Positions 36,922 through 47,664 of a stretch of DNA of 64,000 nucleotides are shown piece by piece. This stretch comes from Pseudomonas sp. ML2-2023-3. GTDB taxonomy: Bacteria > Pseudomonadota > Gammaproteobacteria > Pseudomonadales > Pseudomonadaceae. The translations under genes were made by a program, and so were the position numbers. The notes under the pieces are model-generated. The model was not told where the DNA came from. It worked only from the letters and a program-made list of their open reading frames with translations, and did no database searches. Position 1 is the stretch's first letter, and every line of letters starts with the position of its first letter. The DNA lies in contig NZ_CP146343.1 in assembly GCF_037055275.1 (NCBI RefSeq), positions 2,204,501 through 2,268,500 of the forward strand, read 5' to 3'.

Positions 36922-38211
36922 TCAGGCATTGGTCGGTACCGCTGTGCGCAACTGGTGCTTGTCGCCGCGGAACAACACCACGGTCGCGATCAGCCCCAGC
37001 ACTGCTGCGCCGGTCAGCCACAGGCCGGGAGCGGCCTTGTTGTCCAGTACGTGGATCAGGTAAGTGCAGGCCGCCGGGGTAAAGCCGCCGAAGGTCGCAG
37101 TCGCCAGGCTGTAAGCCAGTGAAAATCCGGTGGTGCGCACTTCAATCGGCATGATTTCGGTCAGGGCAACCACCATTGCACCGTTGTACGAGCCATACAG
37201 GAAGGACAACCACAGCTCGACAATCAGCAGGTGGCTGAAGCTCGGGTTGGCCACCAGCCATGACAGCGCCGGATAGGCCGTCAGGATCGCGAGAAGGGTT
37301 GCGCCCAGCAGCAGCGGCTTGCGCCCAATCTTGTCTGACAGCGCGCCCATGACCGGTAGCCAGAAGAAGTTCGACAGGCCAATGCACACCGTCACCAGCA
37401 AGGCTTCAAGGTCGGTGAGGTGCAGCTCTGCCTTGCCGAATGTCGGGGTGTAGGCGGTGATCAGATAGAACGACACGGTCGTCATGACCACCAGTGCCAT
37501 GCCACCCAGTACCAGGCCAAAATTCAGCCTGATAGAGCGCATGATTTCCCCCAGGGTAGGGTGATGTTTGCGGGCTTCGAACTCGGGGGTTTCTTCCATT
37601 GAGCGTCGAATGACAAAGATCACCGGGACGATCATGCACCCCAGCAGGAACGGGATGCGCCAGCCCCATTCACCCATTTCTTCGGGGCTCAGCCAGTGGT
37701 TGAGGCCAACCCCGAGCAAGCCGGCAAATACCACCGCAGCCTGCTGGCTTGCAGATTGCCAGCTGACGAAGAAGCCTTTGCGCCCTGGAGTGGCGATTTC
37801 AGCCAGGTACACCGACACCCCGCCCAGTTCCACGCCAGCCGAAAAGCCTTGCAGCAAGCGACCGAGCAATACCAGCAGAGGAGCCGCCACACCTAGGGTG
37901 GCGTAGCCCGGCACGCAGGCAATCAGCACCGTGCCCATCGCCATCAGTGCGAGGGTAATGATCAGCCCTTTGCGGCGGCCATGACGGTCGATGTAGGCGC
38001 CGAGGAAAATCGCACCCAGTGGGCGCATGAGGAAGCCCGCACCGAAGGTCGCCAGGGCGAGCATCAGAGAGGCAAAGGCGCTATCGCTTGGAAAGAAGGT
38101 TTTGGCAATGGCCGTGGCGTAAAAGCCAAAGACCATGAAGTCGAACATCTCTAGGAAGTTACCGCTGACAACGCGAAAAATCGCCTTGCCTTTGCCCGTA
38201 CTGGAGGCCAT
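36922..38211 (-). CDS. MHS-family MFS transporter (citrate/tricarballylate-type proton symporter)
   Basis: A 429-residue inner-membrane protein with 12 predicted helices. It shows the metabolite:H+ symporter subfamily signatures: [18 protein letters not shown] near the N-terminus, the loop 2-3 motif [13 protein letters not shown] and [20 protein letters not shown]. The overall pattern is closest to citrate and tricarballylate symporters (CitA/TcuC). The substrate is inferred, not shown. No tcuAB or citrate-use genes lie alongside. Confidence 0.85.
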   Translation of the reverse strand: MASSTGKGKAIFRVVSGNFLEMFDFMVFGFYATAIAKTFFPSDSAFASLMLALATFGAGFLMRPLGAIFLGAYIDRHGRRKGLIITLALMAMGTVLIACVPGYATLGVAAPLLVLLGRLLQGFSAGVELGGVSVYLAEIATPGRKGFFVSWQSASQQAAVVFAGLLGVGLNHWLSPEEMGEWGWRIPFLLGCMIVPVIFVIRRSMEETPEFEARKHHPTLGEIMRSIRLNFGLVLGGMALVVMTTVSFYLITAYTPTFGKAELHLTDLEALLVTVCIGLSNFFWLPVMGALSDKIGRKPLLLGATLLAILTAYPALSWLVANPSFSHLLIVELWLSFLYGSYNGAMVVALTEIMPIEVRTTGFSLAYSLATATFGGFTPAACTYLIHVLDNKAAPGLWLTGAAVLGLIATVVLFRGDKHQLRTAVPTNA

Positions 38212-38366
38212 CAGAAATCACCCGCTTTTATCTGTTTTTATGCGCAATCCGTGTTTTTACTCGTCCTCACTGCAAGATCAAGGCGTACGCCATTGTGCAA
38301 AACAGTTTTGTAACCATATGTGTATCAGAAATTGTAGGCAACATTTGTTGTCGCTACACGGGCGGG

Positions 38367-38930
38367 CTAGGGCTGTTGCGCCAATAAAGCCAGGCGGAGT
38401 TTGTCGGGCAAACCTTGAGGTGCGAGCCAGATTCCCAGATAGACCTTGGCCAGTTCCTGATTCTGGCTATTGAAAATAACGGCGCCATTACGCTCGACGT
38501 TCAGACCGCGTTGGGGGTTGTAGTCCAGAGCATAGCGATCGCCGCGCTTGATGTTGCCGAAGCTGGCTTGCAGTTTTTTTAACGGGGCGTCGAGGCTGGC
38601 CAGGGTGGTGGCGGGGTGTTGGCGTTTCAGGATGGTGGCAGACGCCTGGGTGATATCGCTGTGATCCAGATCCCGCAGATAGAACAACTCGAGACGCAAG
38701 TCGCGTTGTTCGTTAAACGCCTGCTCAGGGCTGATGCCGGGAGGGGTGAACAGGGCGGCGGCATAGATGTCGGCCCAGAGATAGGTCAGTACGATCTGGC
38801 CTTTACGTACCATTGGTGTTGTGTTGGCTTGTGCCAGGGCGGGGAAGTTGGCTTCCTTAAATCGTGCAGCCTCGTCTGCCGGGCTGGCGGCGCTATGGAG
38901 CAGCAACAATACGATCAATAACTTGCGCAT
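38367..38930 (-). CDS. Chalcone isomerase-like periplasmic protein
   Basis: A 187-residue protein with a signal peptide (LLIVLLLLHSAASPADEA). Its chalcone-isomerase-like fold pattern includes TYLWADIYAAALFTPPG and LRLELFYLRDLDHSDITQA, ending with the KVYLGIWLAPQGLPDKLR element typical of the bacterial Chalcone_3 family. Bacterial members lack a demonstrated flavonoid substrate; the function is unknown. It is divergent from sthA across a family-B inverted repeat. Confidence 0.82.
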   Translation of the reverse strand: MRKLLIVLLLLHSAASPADEAARFKEANFPALAQANTTPMVRKGQIVLTYLWADIYAAALFTPPGISPEQAFNEQRDLRLELFYLRDLDHSDITQASATILKRQHPATTLASLDAPLKKLQASFGNIKRGDRYALDYNPQRGLNVERNGAVIFNSQNQELAKVYLGIWLAPQGLPDKLRLALLAQQP

Positions 38931-38968
38931 GATGGATGTGCTCTGATCGATGGGTTTGATCGCCGGGC

Positions 38969-39061
38969 TGTAGTCGCTGCCGAAGGCTGCGAGGGGTTCA
39001 GTGGCGTTTCCAGGAATACGGGTTGCTGCGCAACCCTTCGCAGCCTACGGCAGCGACTACA
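38969..39061. repeat. Inverted repeat, family B, between divergent genes
   Basis: The arms 38969-38998 and 39032-39061 (30 bases) pair with two mismatches and start TGTAGTCGCTGCCG. Unlike the other copies it sits between divergently transcribed genes (chalcone-isomerase-like and sthA), so it cannot be a simple shared 3'-end terminator. Confidence 0.85.
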
Positions 39062-39252
39062 TCGGAGAGTGAAGCTCAATCGCCGATGTAGTGAATACAA
39101 AAATAGCCAACGACCAGACCAAGGGTTAATGTTCGCGGCGTTCAGGCTTCTATAGACTGTGCCCCACGTTTTGATCCTTCATGGCGCTGGCCGCGACATG
39201 ATTTAGCCGCAGGTGCCCACAGGGGTGCCACGGCCTGTTCTGAGGAGTACGC

Positions 39253-40647
39253 ATGGCTGTCTACAACTACGACGTAGTGGTACTGGGTTCCGGCCCGGCA
39301 GGAGAAGGTGCGGCAATGAACGCCGCAAAAGCAGGGCGCAAGGTAGCGATGGTCGACAGTCGGCGTCAGGTCGGCGGCAACTGCACGCACTTGGGCACTA
39401 TCCCGTCCAAAGCCCTGCGTCACTCGGTTCGCCAGATCATGCAGTTCAACACCAATCCGATGTTTCGGGCCATTGGCGAACCGCGCTGGTTCTCGTTTCC
39501 GGACGTACTGAAAAGCGCCGAAAAAGTCATCTCCAAGCAGGTCGCCTCGCGCACCGGCTACTACGCCCGCAATCGCGTAGACCTGTTCTTCGGCACCGGC
39601 AGCTTCACCGACGAGCAAACCATCGAAGTGGTCTGCGCCAATGGCGTAGTCGAAACCCTGATGGCCAAGCAAATCATCGTTGCCACCGGCTCGCGTCCTT
39701 ATCGCCCGGCCGATATCGATTTCAGCCACTCCCGTATCTACGATAGCGACACCATCCTGAGCCTGGGCCACACCCCGCGTAAGCTGATTGTTTACGGTGC
39801 TGGCGTGATCGGGTGTGAATACGCGTCGATCTTCAGCGGCCTGGGTGTGTTGGTCGAACTGGTGGATAACCGCGAACAACTGCTGAGCTTCCTCGACTCC
39901 GAGATCTCGCAGGCGTTGAGCTACCACTTCAGCAACAACAACATCACCGTACGCCACAACGAAGAGTACGAGCGGGTTGAAGGCGTTGAAAACGGCGTGA
40001 TCCTGCACCTCAAGTCGGGCAAGAAGATCAAGGCCGATGCCTTGCTCTGGTGTAATGGCCGTACTGGCAACACCGACCAGCTTGGGCTGGAAAACATTGG
40101 CATCAAGGCCAATGGTCGTGGCCAGATCACTGTTGATGAAAACTACCGCACCACCGTGCCGAACATCTATGCCGCAGGCGATGTGATCGGCTGGCCAAGC
40201 CTGGCCAGTGCCGCCCATGACCAGGGGCGCTCGGCAGCGGGCAGTATCGTCGATAACGGCAGCTGGCGCTTCGTCAATGATGTGCCGACCGGTATCTACA
40301 CCATTCCCGAGATCAGCTCGATCGGCAAGAACGAGCAAGAGCTGACCCAGGCCAAGGTGCCGTACGAAGTGGGCAAGGCGTTCTTCAAGAGCATGGCGCG
40401 GGCGCAGATTGCCGGTGAGCCTCAGGGCATGCTGAAAATCCTGTTCCACCGTGAAACCCTGGAAGTGCTGGGTGTTCACTGCTTCGGCTATCAGGCGTCA
40501 GAGATCGTGCATATCGGTCAGGCGATCATGAACCAGCCGGGTGAACTCAATACCCTGAAGTACTTTGTGAACACCACGTTCAACTACCCGACCATGGCTG
40601 AAGCCTATCGGGTAGCGGCTTACGATGGCCTTAACCGGCTTTTTTAA
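39253..40647 (+). CDS. sthA: Soluble pyridine nucleotide transhydrogenase
   Basis: A 464-residue FAD flavoprotein that transfers hydride between NADPH and NAD+, balancing reducing power. The FAD-binding motif is [18 protein letters not shown]. The redox-site region is [16 protein letters not shown], where the second Cys of the disulfide reductase family is replaced, as is normal for SthA. The NAD-binding motif [17 protein letters not shown] is near residue 180, and the FAD-contact [15 protein letters not shown] is near 310. The full family length is present, ending [14 protein letters not shown]. Confidence 0.96.
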   Translation: MAVYNYDVVVLGSGPAGEGAAMNAAKAGRKVAMVDSRRQVGGNCTHLGTIPSKALRHSVRQIMQFNTNPMFRAIGEPRWFSFPDVLKSAEKVISKQVASRTGYYARNRVDLFFGTGSFTDEQTIEVVCANGVVETLMAKQIIVATGSRPYRPADIDFSHSRIYDSDTILSLGHTPRKLIVYGAGVIGCEYASIFSGLGVLVELVDNREQLLSFLDSEISQALSYHFSNNNITVRHNEEYERVEGVENGVILHLKSGKKIKADALLWCNGRTGNTDQLGLENIGIKANGRGQITVDENYRTTVPNIYAAGDVIGWPSLASAAHDQGRSAAGSIVDNGSWRFVNDVPTGIYTIPEISSIGKNEQELTQAKVPYEVGKAFFKSMARAQIAGEPQGMLKILFHRETLEVLGVHCFGYQASEIVHIGQAIMNQPGELNTLKYFVNTTFNYPTMAEAYRVAAYDGLNRLF

Positions 40648-40689
40648 GCGGCTCCGGCCGGTGGCCTGAGCCGGCCGGGGAGACCGATT

Positions 40690-41412
40690 TCAGCCATTCC
40701 CGAGGGTGGCAGTGGCCAAACCGGGAAAGTCTGTAATCAGGCTATCTACGCCGAAGTCGGCGAGCCTGCGCATCAGCGCAGGTTCGTTGACTGTCCACAC
40801 CGACACATGCAAGCCCTGGCGCTGCGCTTTTTCAAGGCGTTCAGGCGTACAGAGTGTCCAGTTGAGTGCCAGCATCTCGCAGCCATAACTCTGGGCGACC
40901 TTGATCGGGTCGAGCCAGGCGTATTCGGCTACCAGTCCCCGTGACAGGTCCGGGGTCAATTCCAGCGCAGCCTTGAGCACTTCGCGCGAACTTGAAGTGA
41001 CGGTGACTTTGTCCATCACGCCGTGACGTACCGCCATTTCTCGAATCGCCAGCACGGTCGTTGCTGCGCGGGTGCGCGATGCGCTTTTGACTTCCAGTTG
41101 CCAGTGTTCGAAATCGCACTTTTCAAACAGTTCTTCAAGGCGCGGGATCGGGCAGGGGTGCATCCAGCCCGGGCCGCCCTTGCGTGCGTCATAAGTCACC
41201 AGGTCGGCAGCGGTATGTTCGATCACCTTGCCGCGTCGGTCGGTGGTGCGCTTGAGAGTGGGGTCGTGGATAACCATCAACTCGCCATCTTTGGACAAGT
41301 GCAGGTCGAGTTCACAACGACGCACGCCATGCTTGAGGCATTGCTCAAAGCTGGCAAGCGTGTTTTCCGGTGCTTCGCCCTTGGCGCCGCGATGGCCATA
41401 AATCAGAGTCAC
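40690..41412 (-). CDS. Glycerophosphodiester phosphodiesterase
   Basis: A 240-residue cytosolic-type (UgpQ-like) enzyme without a signal peptide, hydrolysing glycerophosphodiesters to glycerol-3-phosphate and an alcohol. The motif IYGHRGAKGEAPENTLASFE (catalytic His and the metal-binding Glu), then ELDLHLSKDGELMVIHDP (second His), are intact. It is convergent with sthA and 36 bases from the PilZ gene on the same strand. Confidence 0.9.
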   Translation of the reverse strand: MTLIYGHRGAKGEAPENTLASFEQCLKHGVRRCELDLHLSKDGELMVIHDPTLKRTTDRRGKVIEHTAADLVTYDARKGGPGWMHPCPIPRLEELFEKCDFEHWQLEVKSASRTRAATTVLAIREMAVRHGVMDKVTVTSSSREVLKAALELTPDLSRGLVAEYAWLDPIKVAQSYGCEMLALNWTLCTPERLEKAQRQGLHVSVWTVNEPALMRRLADFGVDSLITDFPGLATATLGNG

Positions 41413-41448
41413 AATTGCTCCTTGTAAAGAGTGCTCGGGGCCCGGTGG

Positions 41449-42033
41449 TTACTCGGGCGCGGATTCGTTTTGTTCGCGGGCCAGGCGGCGTGCCTGAGCC
41501 TGTTTTTGCAAAATGTAGCGCGCCAGCAGCTGGCGTTGGGTATCGGTGATGGATTCAAATTCGGCGATGATCGTGAAGCGGTCATCCTGCGCCAGGCACT
41601 CGATGACGCGGGCGCGCAACAACAAGCCCAGGGCTTGTGGCATCAGTACCAGCTTGAGCGAAAGGTGGCTGCCCGCCAGGCAGGCCTGGGGATGATGAAA
41701 CTCGATACCGCCCTCGGACAGTTTTACCGGCTGCAGTTCACCGATCTTGCCCAGTACGGTTTGCGCGACAATCTGGCTGAGCAGCTCGACGCGTTTGTTC
41801 AGGGTCTTGAGGTAGCTGGAAAGCGTGCGGTCACGTTCGCTGATCTGGCGCAGCAAGTGTTGGGACTCGAATTCGCTCAGGTGTAATTCACTGAGCAAAT
41901 TGAACAATGGCGACGCATCCTGCAACACTTCACCGCTCGCGGCTTCGAGGGCCGACAGCGGGGTTATTTCCAGTGCGATCATATCCTCGATACGGTAGTA
42001 TTCGCGGCGATCTGCGTCATTTAATGTCGACAT
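41449..42033 (-). CDS. PilZ-domain protein with helical insertion
   Basis: A 194-residue protein. Arg10-xxx-Arg14 (RREYYR) resembles the first PilZ c-di-GMP motif. The second motif appears as KLSEGGIEF (residues 104-112), with Lys where Asp/Asn is usual. About 90 residues lie between the two rather than the usual 25-30. The insert is mostly helical with heptad-like spacing (residues 45-95), as in the tetrameric PilZ type described from Xanthomonas (tPilZ). It may therefore oligomerise and may not bind c-di-GMP. It is divergent from lolC. Confidence 0.85.
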   Translation of the reverse strand: MSTLNDADRREYYRIEDMIALEITPLSALEAASGEVLQDASPLFNLLSELHLSEFESQHLLRQISERDRTLSSYLKTLNKRVELLSQIVAQTVLGKIGELQPVKLSEGGIEFHHPQACLAGSHLSLKLVLMPQALGLLLRARVIECLAQDDRFTIIAEFESITDTQRQLLARYILQKQAQARRLAREQNESAPE

Positions 42034-42127
42034 GGCGAACCCGTGATGGCAGCTGTGGTCTGAGTGTAAAGCTGCTTATCAGGCCCCGCCACAAGGACGT
42101 CTTCTTTTCCCTCGAACAAGCCCCGAC

Positions 42128-43378
42128 ATGTTCAGACCTCTCTCTTTATTTATCGGCACGCGTTATACCCGTGCAAAGCGCCGCAATCATTTTGTGTCGT
42201 TCATTTCTCTGACTTCAATGATCGGACTCGCCCTCGGCGTGGTTGTGATGATTGTGGTGTTATCGGTGATGAACGGTTTCGATCATGAGATGCGCACCCG
42301 CGTGCTGGGCATGGTGCCCCACGCGACCATCGTCGGCGATCAACCGATCAGCGACTGGCAAAGCCTGGCCGCCAGGGTCAAGCAAAACCCCAAAGTGGAG
42401 GCCGTGGCGCCATTCACCCAGATGCAGGGTTTGCTGACCAATGACGGCAATGTGCAGAAGGTACTGCTCAATGCCATCGACCCGGCGCAGGAGCGCAATG
42501 TCTCGATCATCGATCAATTCATGCAGCAGGGGCAGCTCGACTCGCTGACCCCCGGCAGCTTCGGCATCATCATTGGCGACAAGGCCGCGAAAAAACTCGG
42601 TGTGGCCGTCGGCGACAAGCTGACGTTTGTCGCGCCGGAAGTCACGGTGACGCCGGCCGGGATGTTCCCGCGCATGAAGCGATTCACTGTGCAGGGCATT
42701 TTTCATGTCGGCGCCGGTGAGATCGACGGCTACCTGGGTATTACCAACTTGCAGGACCTGGCGCGCCTGCAGCGCTGGAAACCTGACCAGGTGCAAGGCC
42801 TGCGGCTGAAGTTCGATGATCTGTTCGAGGCGCCACGTACCGCGTGGGAAATCGCCCAGCAGTTGGGTGAAAGCCAGTATTACGCCCGTGACTGGACCCG
42901 TACCCACGGCAATCTGTACCAGGCCATCCGCATGGAAAAAGCCATGATCGGCCTGCTGTTGCTGCTGATTGTGGCCGTGGCCGCGTTCAACATCATTTCC
43001 ACGCTGGTGATGGTGGTCAATGACAAGAAAGGCGATATCGCGATCCTGCGTACCCTGGGTGCGACCCCGGGCACGATCATGGCGACCTTTATGGTGCAAG
43101 GCACTGTTATCGGCGTGGTCGGGACCGCGATCGGTGCGGTGGTCGGCATGTTTGCGGCGCTCAATGTCAGCGCCGCAATCTCTGCACTCGAAGACCTGAT
43201 CGGGCACAAGTTTCTCAATGCCGACGTGTATTTCATCGACTACCTGCCTTCGCAATTGCAGGCGCAGGACGTATTGATGGTGTGCGGTGCGGCATTGGTT
43301 CTGAGTTTCCTCGCGACCTTGTACCCGGCCTGGCGTGCTGCGCGCACCCAGCCTGCGCAGGCGCTTCGTTATGAGTGA
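42128..43378 (+). CDS. lolC: Lipoprotein-releasing ABC transporter permease LolC
   Basis: A 416-residue inner-membrane permease of the LolCDE complex that extracts outer-membrane lipoproteins for hand-over to LolA. It has one N-terminal helix ([18 protein letters not shown]), a large periplasmic domain, then three C-terminal helices (about residues 270-400) with the FtsX-type [18 protein letters not shown] coupling segment. It is the first gene of the lolC-lolD-lolE operon; the start of lolD is right at its end. Confidence 0.93.
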   Translation: MFRPLSLFIGTRYTRAKRRNHFVSFISLTSMIGLALGVVVMIVVLSVMNGFDHEMRTRVLGMVPHATIVGDQPISDWQSLAARVKQNPKVEAVAPFTQMQGLLTNDGNVQKVLLNAIDPAQERNVSIIDQFMQQGQLDSLTPGSFGIIIGDKAAKKLGVAVGDKLTFVAPEVTVTPAGMFPRMKRFTVQGIFHVGAGEIDGYLGITNLQDLARLQRWKPDQVQGLRLKFDDLFEAPRTAWEIAQQLGESQYYARDWTRTHGNLYQAIRMEKAMIGLLLLLIVAVAAFNIISTLVMVVNDKKGDIAILRTLGATPGTIMATFMVQGTVIGVVGTAIGAVVGMFAALNVSAAISALEDLIGHKFLNADVYFIDYLPSQLQAQDVLMVCGAALVLSFLATLYPAWRAARTQPAQALRYE

Positions 43379-43385
43379 GTTGGGC

Positions 43386-44069
43386 ATGAAAGATCAAGCA
43401 GTGTTGAGTTGCCGCGACCTGGGCAAGTCCTACGAGGAAGGCCCTGAGTCGGTGGTGGTGCTGTCGGGCCTGCAGCTTGAGCTGCACCCCGGTGAGCGGG
43501 TGGCGATCGTCGGTACTTCGGGTTCGGGCAAAAGTACGTTGCTCAATATGCTCGGCGGCCTCGATACCCCGACCACCGGCAGCGTCTGGCTGGCCGGTGA
43601 AGAGCTGTCGGCGCTGGGCGAAAAGGCCCGCGGCCTGTTGCGCAATCGTTCGTTGGGTTTCGTTTATCAGTTCCACCACTTGTTGCCCGAGTTCACCGCA
43701 CTGGAAAACGTCTGCATGCCATTGTTGATCGGCAAGACGGCGATCCCCGAGGCGCGCGAACGTGCGACAGCACTGTTGACCCGTGTTGGCCTGGGTCATC
43801 GACTGGAGCACAAGCCGTCGGAACTGTCGGGTGGCGAGCGTCAGCGTGTGGCGATTGCCCGCGCACTGGTCAACAAGCCGGGACTGGTGATGCTCGATGA
43901 GCCTACGGGCAACCTTGACTCCCACACCGCCCAGGGTATCCAGGACCTGATGCTGGAACTCAGCACTTCGATGCGCACTGCGTTCCTGGTGGTGACTCAC
44001 GACATGAATCTGGCCCGCCAGATGGACCGCGTGTTGCATCTGCAGGACGGTCGTCTGACCCCGATCTGA
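43386..44069 (+). CDS. lolD: Lipoprotein-releasing ABC transporter ATPase LolD
   Basis: A 227-residue ABC ATPase powering LolCDE. Walker A is in [17 protein letters not shown], the signature [16 protein letters not shown] and Walker B in [12 protein letters not shown], with the H-loop in LVVTHDM. Start 43386 ([13 protein letters not shown]) is chosen from the family length; ATG 43371 (MSELG) is an alternative that overlaps the lolC stop. The operon order lolC-lolD-lolE is standard in this group. Confidence 0.93.
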   Translation: MKDQAVLSCRDLGKSYEEGPESVVVLSGLQLELHPGERVAIVGTSGSGKSTLLNMLGGLDTPTTGSVWLAGEELSALGEKARGLLRNRSLGFVYQFHHLLPEFTALENVCMPLLIGKTAIPEARERATALLTRVGLGHRLEHKPSELSGGERQRVAIARALVNKPGLVMLDEPTGNLDSHTAQGIQDLMLELSTSMRTAFLVVTHDMNLARQMDRVLHLQDGRLTPI

Positions 44070-44132
44070 TCGGCCAGAACCCGACGTCTGCAAACGGGCG
44101 TCGGGTCTTCAATTTTTATACGGTGCCCGCGA

Positions 44133-45377
44133 ATGTTCAGACCGTTATCGATTTTTATCGGCACGCGCTATACCCGCGCCAAGCGCCGCAATCGTTTTGT
44201 TTCGTTTATCTCCATGACCTCGATGATCGGCCTCGCCCTGGGCGTGCTGGCGATGATCGTGGTGTTGTCGGTGATGAACGGTTTTCAGCGCGAAATGAGT
44301 AACCGCATCCTGGGTATGGTGCCCCACGCGACCATCGTTGGCGTAAAGCCGATCGATGACTGGCGCCCGGTGGCCGATGCCGCGATGAAGAACCCCGAGG
44401 TCACGGCAGCCGTGCCGTTTACCGAGCTGGACGGCATGCTGTCCTTCAAGGGTTCGATGCAGCCGATCCAGATCAGCGGTATCGATCCGGCGCAGGAAGG
44501 CAAAGTCTCGATCGTGACCCAGAACATCGTGCAGGGCAGTCTTGAAGACTTGAAGCCCGGTGAGTTTGGCGTGGTGCTGGGTGACATTACCGCACGGCGC
44601 TTTCGTCTGGCGGTCGGGGACAAGATCACTTTGATCGTGCCCGAGGCCAGTACCGCACCGGGCGGGATTACCCCGCGTTTGCAGCGCCTGAATGTGGTGG
44701 GCATCTTCAAGGTCGGTGCCGAGCTGGATGGCACCATGGGCCTGATCCATAGGGAAGATGCTGCCGCCATTCAACACTGGGAACCCAATCAGGTGCAAAG
44801 CGTGCGTCTGGCGGTCAAGGACCTGTACGCGGCGCCGCAGGTTTCACAGCAGGTCGCAACCGGCCTGGGCGCGGCCTACAAGGCAGATGACTGGACCCAC
44901 ACCCAGGGCAGTCTGTTCAGTGCCATGAAAATGGAAAAAACCATGATCGGCCTGTTGCTGCTGATGATCGTTGCCGTTGCCGCGTTCAACATCATTGCCA
45001 CGCTGATCATGGTGGTGAATGACAAGGGGGCGGATATCGCGATCCTGCGCACCATCGGTGCCACGCCGCGGCAGATCATGGCCATCTTCATGGTTCAGGG
45101 CACGGTGATCGGTATTGTCGGCACCTTGATTGGCGGTGTGCTGGGGGTGATCGCGGCGTTGAATGTCAGCGAACTGGTGGGCTGGATGGAGCGGGTGTCC
45201 GGGCAGCACATCTTCAGTTCCGATGTGTACTTCGTCAGCAACTTGCCATCAGAGTTGCAAGGCGGCGATGTGGCATTGATCTGCGGTGCGGGCTTTGTGC
45301 TGAGCTTTCTGGCCACGCTTTATCCTGCGTACCGGGCGGCGAAAATCCAGCCGGCCCACGCGTTGCGTTATTCCTGA
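44133..45377 (+). CDS. lolE: Lipoprotein-releasing ABC transporter permease LolE
   Basis: A 414-residue permease, clearly paralogous to lolC in this window. Both begin MFRPLS and share [11 protein letters not shown], and both carry the four-helix FtsX layout. LolE binds the lipoprotein, whereas LolC recruits LolA. It has KGADIAILRTIGATPRQIM in the C-terminal half. The operon ends here, before a family-A repeat. Confidence 0.92.
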   Translation: MFRPLSIFIGTRYTRAKRRNRFVSFISMTSMIGLALGVLAMIVVLSVMNGFQREMSNRILGMVPHATIVGVKPIDDWRPVADAAMKNPEVTAAVPFTELDGMLSFKGSMQPIQISGIDPAQEGKVSIVTQNIVQGSLEDLKPGEFGVVLGDITARRFRLAVGDKITLIVPEASTAPGGITPRLQRLNVVGIFKVGAELDGTMGLIHREDAAAIQHWEPNQVQSVRLAVKDLYAAPQVSQQVATGLGAAYKADDWTHTQGSLFSAMKMEKTMIGLLLLMIVAVAAFNIIATLIMVVNDKGADIAILRTIGATPRQIMAIFMVQGTVIGIVGTLIGGVLGVIAALNVSELVGWMERVSGQHIFSSDVYFVSNLPSELQGGDVALICGAGFVLSFLATLYPAYRAAKIQPAHALRYS

Positions 45378-45380
45378 CAG

Positions 45381-45465
45381 GTAGGAGCGGGCTTGCTCGC
45401 GATGGCATCGACGCGGTGTGGCTTAAACACCGCACCGTTTGCATCGCGAGCGAGCCCGCTCCCGC
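45381..45465. repeat. REP pair, family A (inverted)
   Basis: Two facing copies, 45381-45403 and 45443-45465 (GGAGCGGGCTTGCTCGCGAT and its complement with small changes), enclose a 39-base centre. The pair lies between the convergent ends of lolE and the sensor kinase gene. Confidence 0.87.
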
Positions 45466-45480
45466 AGTTGAATAAACCGG

Positions 45481-46833
45481 TCAGACCGGCAACTCAATCA
45501 CAAACCGCGTTAGCCCCTCCTGCGACTCACACTTGATCTGCCCGCCATGGGCGCGAATGATCGATTGGGTGATCGCCAGCCCCAACCCTGCATGTTCGCT
45601 ACTGCCTTCGCGGCGGGCAGGGTCTGCCCGATAAAACCGGTCAAACAGGCGCGGCAGCAGTTCTGCAGGAATCCCCGGACCAGTGTTCTCAATGCGGATG
45701 AGCACACTGCCCGGCAAAGCCTCAATCAGCACCTTGATCGCACCGCCACCCGGCGTGTAGCGCAGGGCGTTATCCAGCAGGTTGGAGAGGGCGCGGCGCA
45801 GCATGCTGCGGTCGCCTGCAAAGTGCGCACTGCCTTGGCGTGTCAGTTCGATCTGCGAGTCCTCGGCCAGTAGCGCGTAAAACTCCAGCAACGCATCGAC
45901 TTCCCTGCCAAGGTCCAGCGGTTCGCGGCGCGGTGTGAGCAAACCATGATCGGCCTTGGCCAGGTACAGCATGTCGTTGACCAGCTGCGCCATCCATTGC
46001 AGTTCTTCAAGGTTGCTGTGCAGGGTCTCGCGATACTCTTCGATGTCTCTTGGGCGAGTCAGGGTGACTTGGGTGTGGGTCAGGAGGTTGGACAGTGGTG
46101 TGCGCAGTTCATGCGCAATATCGGCGGAGAAGGCCGACAGTCGCTGAAAAGAATCGTCCAGGCGCTCCAGCATGGCGTTAAAGGCCGTTGCCAGGTCTGC
46201 CAGCTCGGCAGGCATTTGTTCCTGGGGCAGGCGGGCGTTGAGTGAGTCCGCCGAAACACTGGCTGCAATCGCGCTCATGCGACGCAAGGGCCGCAGGCCG
46301 CTACGGGCCGCCCAGGCGCCCAGGATCGCCGTGGCCAGCGCCGAGAGGCCGACGGTCATCCAGATCAAGCGTTGCATGCGCTGCAGGAAGTGCTGGTGGT
46401 GGGTGATGTCCAGTAACAGCGTCAGATGCGGCGTGTTGGGGGTGTTGTCCTGCGGCACCAGTACGCGGTAGTCGGTGCCATTGATTTGCAGGCTACCCAG
46501 CCCTGGTTGCGTCGAAAGTTCTAGGGGTAGCCGCGGCGAACTGTCAAACCACAGATGCCCGTCCTGACCGCGGACCCGTACTGCAAGATCCGGCTGGTGG
46601 GCCAGGTCCTGTAGCATTGCCGGCAGGCGCAGGGTGAAACGTTCCAGGGTGTCCGCCCCTTGCAGGGTGCTGCGTAAGACCGCGAGACGGCTTTCCATCA
46701 GTTGCTGGTCGAGCTCGACGAAATGCACTTCACTGGCCCGTCCGAACAGCACCCCGGCAAACAGCGACACCACCGCGGTACAGCCCGCAAACAGCAGTGC
46801 CAGGCGAGTGCTCAGTGACAGGTTGCGCATCAA
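45481..46833 (-). CDS. Heavy-metal sensor histidine kinase (CopS/CusS-type)
   Basis: A 450-residue inner-membrane kinase. Membrane helices are at about residues 10-30 and 155-174, enclosing a periplasmic sensor domain of about 125 residues. HAMP is at about 175-228. The phosphoacceptor His241 is in [14 protein letters not shown]. The ATP-binding domain has [27 protein letters not shown] and [10 protein letters not shown]. It overlaps the response-regulator gene by 4 bases. The metal is inferred as copper from the divergent cupredoxin and the regulator's similarity to CopR/CusR. Confidence 0.88.
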   Translation of the reverse strand: MMRNLSLSTRLALLFAGCTAVVSLFAGVLFGRASEVHFVELDQQLMESRLAVLRSTLQGADTLERFTLRLPAMLQDLAHQPDLAVRVRGQDGHLWFDSSPRLPLELSTQPGLGSLQINGTDYRVLVPQDNTPNTPHLTLLLDITHHQHFLQRMQRLIWMTVGLSALATAILGAWAARSGLRPLRRMSAIAASVSADSLNARLPQEQMPAELADLATAFNAMLERLDDSFQRLSAFSADIAHELRTPLSNLLTHTQVTLTRPRDIEEYRETLHSNLEELQWMAQLVNDMLYLAKADHGLLTPRREPLDLGREVDALLEFYALLAEDSQIELTRQGSAHFAGDRSMLRRALSNLLDNALRYTPGGGAIKVLIEALPGSVLIRIENTGPGIPAELLPRLFDRFYRADPARREGSSEHAGLGLAITQSIIRAHGGQIKCESQEGLTRFVIELPV

Positions 46834-47510
46834 CTGCTGCGCTCTTCGAGTACGTAGCCCATGCCGCGTACGGTGTGGATCAGCTTTTGCTCATGGTTGT
46901 CGTCGATTTTCAGGCGCAGGCGGCGAATCGCGACTTCGATGACGTTGGTGTCACTGTCAAAGTTCATGTCCCACACCTGCGAAGCAATCAATGACTTGGG
47001 CAGGACTTCACCCTGACGACGCAGCAGCAACTCCAGCAGGGAAAACTCCTTGGCGGTGAGGTCAATGCGTTGGCCGTTGCGTTCTGCGCGGCGGCGGGTC
47101 AGGTCCAGGCGCAGGTCGGCCAGCTGCAGGCTGGTTTCCTGGGTGGCGTTGTTGCCCCGGCGCAGCAGGCTGCGCACCCGTGCCAGCAATTCGGAAAATG
47201 CAAACGGCTTGACCAGGTAATCGTCGGCCCCCAGCTCCAGACCGTGGACTCGGTCTTCGACCGCATCCCGTGCAGTCAAAAACAACACCGGCAAGCTTAG
47301 TCCTGCGCTGCGCACCGCTTGCAGGATTTGCCAGCCATCGCGGCCCGGCAGCATGACGTCGAGAATCAGCAGCGAGTAATCGCCGGTCAATGCCAGGTGT
47401 TGTCCGGTAATGCCATCGGCGGCCAGTTCCGTGGTGAACCCGGCCTCGCTCAAGCCCTGGCGTAAGTACTGTCCGGTTTTGACCTGGTCTTCGACAATCA
47501 GCAGTTTCAT
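46830..47510 (-). CDS. Response regulator, CopR/CusR-type (OmpR family)
   Basis: A 226-residue regulator. The receiver has the acidic pair in VEDQVK, phosphoacceptor Asp51 in [14 protein letters not shown] and the conserved Lys in [15 protein letters not shown]. The C-terminal winged helix has [19 protein letters not shown] and [15 protein letters not shown]. It pairs with the kinase immediately downstream. The likely targets are its own operon and the divergent cupredoxin gene. CopR is the best name, but CzcR-type relatives are similar. Confidence 0.88.
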   Translation of the reverse strand: MKLLIVEDQVKTGQYLRQGLSEAGFTTELAADGITGQHLALTGDYSLLILDVMLPGRDGWQILQAVRSAGLSLPVLFLTARDAVEDRVHGLELGADDYLVKPFAFSELLARVRSLLRRGNNATQETSLQLADLRLDLTRRRAERNGQRIDLTAKEFSLLELLLRRQGEVLPKSLIASQVWDMNFDSDTNVIEVAIRRLRLKIDDNHEQKLIHTVRGMGYVLEERSS

Positions 47511-47574
47511 GGTCGACTCATCGTAAAAATTAACCTCGGTCTTATACCTTGGTGCTGGTGATGCAGGTTCAAGC

Positions 47575-47589
47575 TGACAAATTTGTAAT
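47575..47589. promoter_or_regulatory. Candidate CopR/CusR-type operator
   Basis: TGACAAATTTGTAAT contains the perfect palindrome ACAAATTTGT and sits between the divergent response regulator and cupredoxin genes. It resembles the TGACA-centred cop/cus boxes bound by this regulator class. The location is seen; binding is inferred. Confidence 0.5.
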
Positions 47590-47664
47590 CTTACGGTCAG
47601 TTGAATGCCAGTACCGGGATTTTAAAGTGGCGCAAAGCCTCACCTTTGGTTTCTGGGAGTAAGT

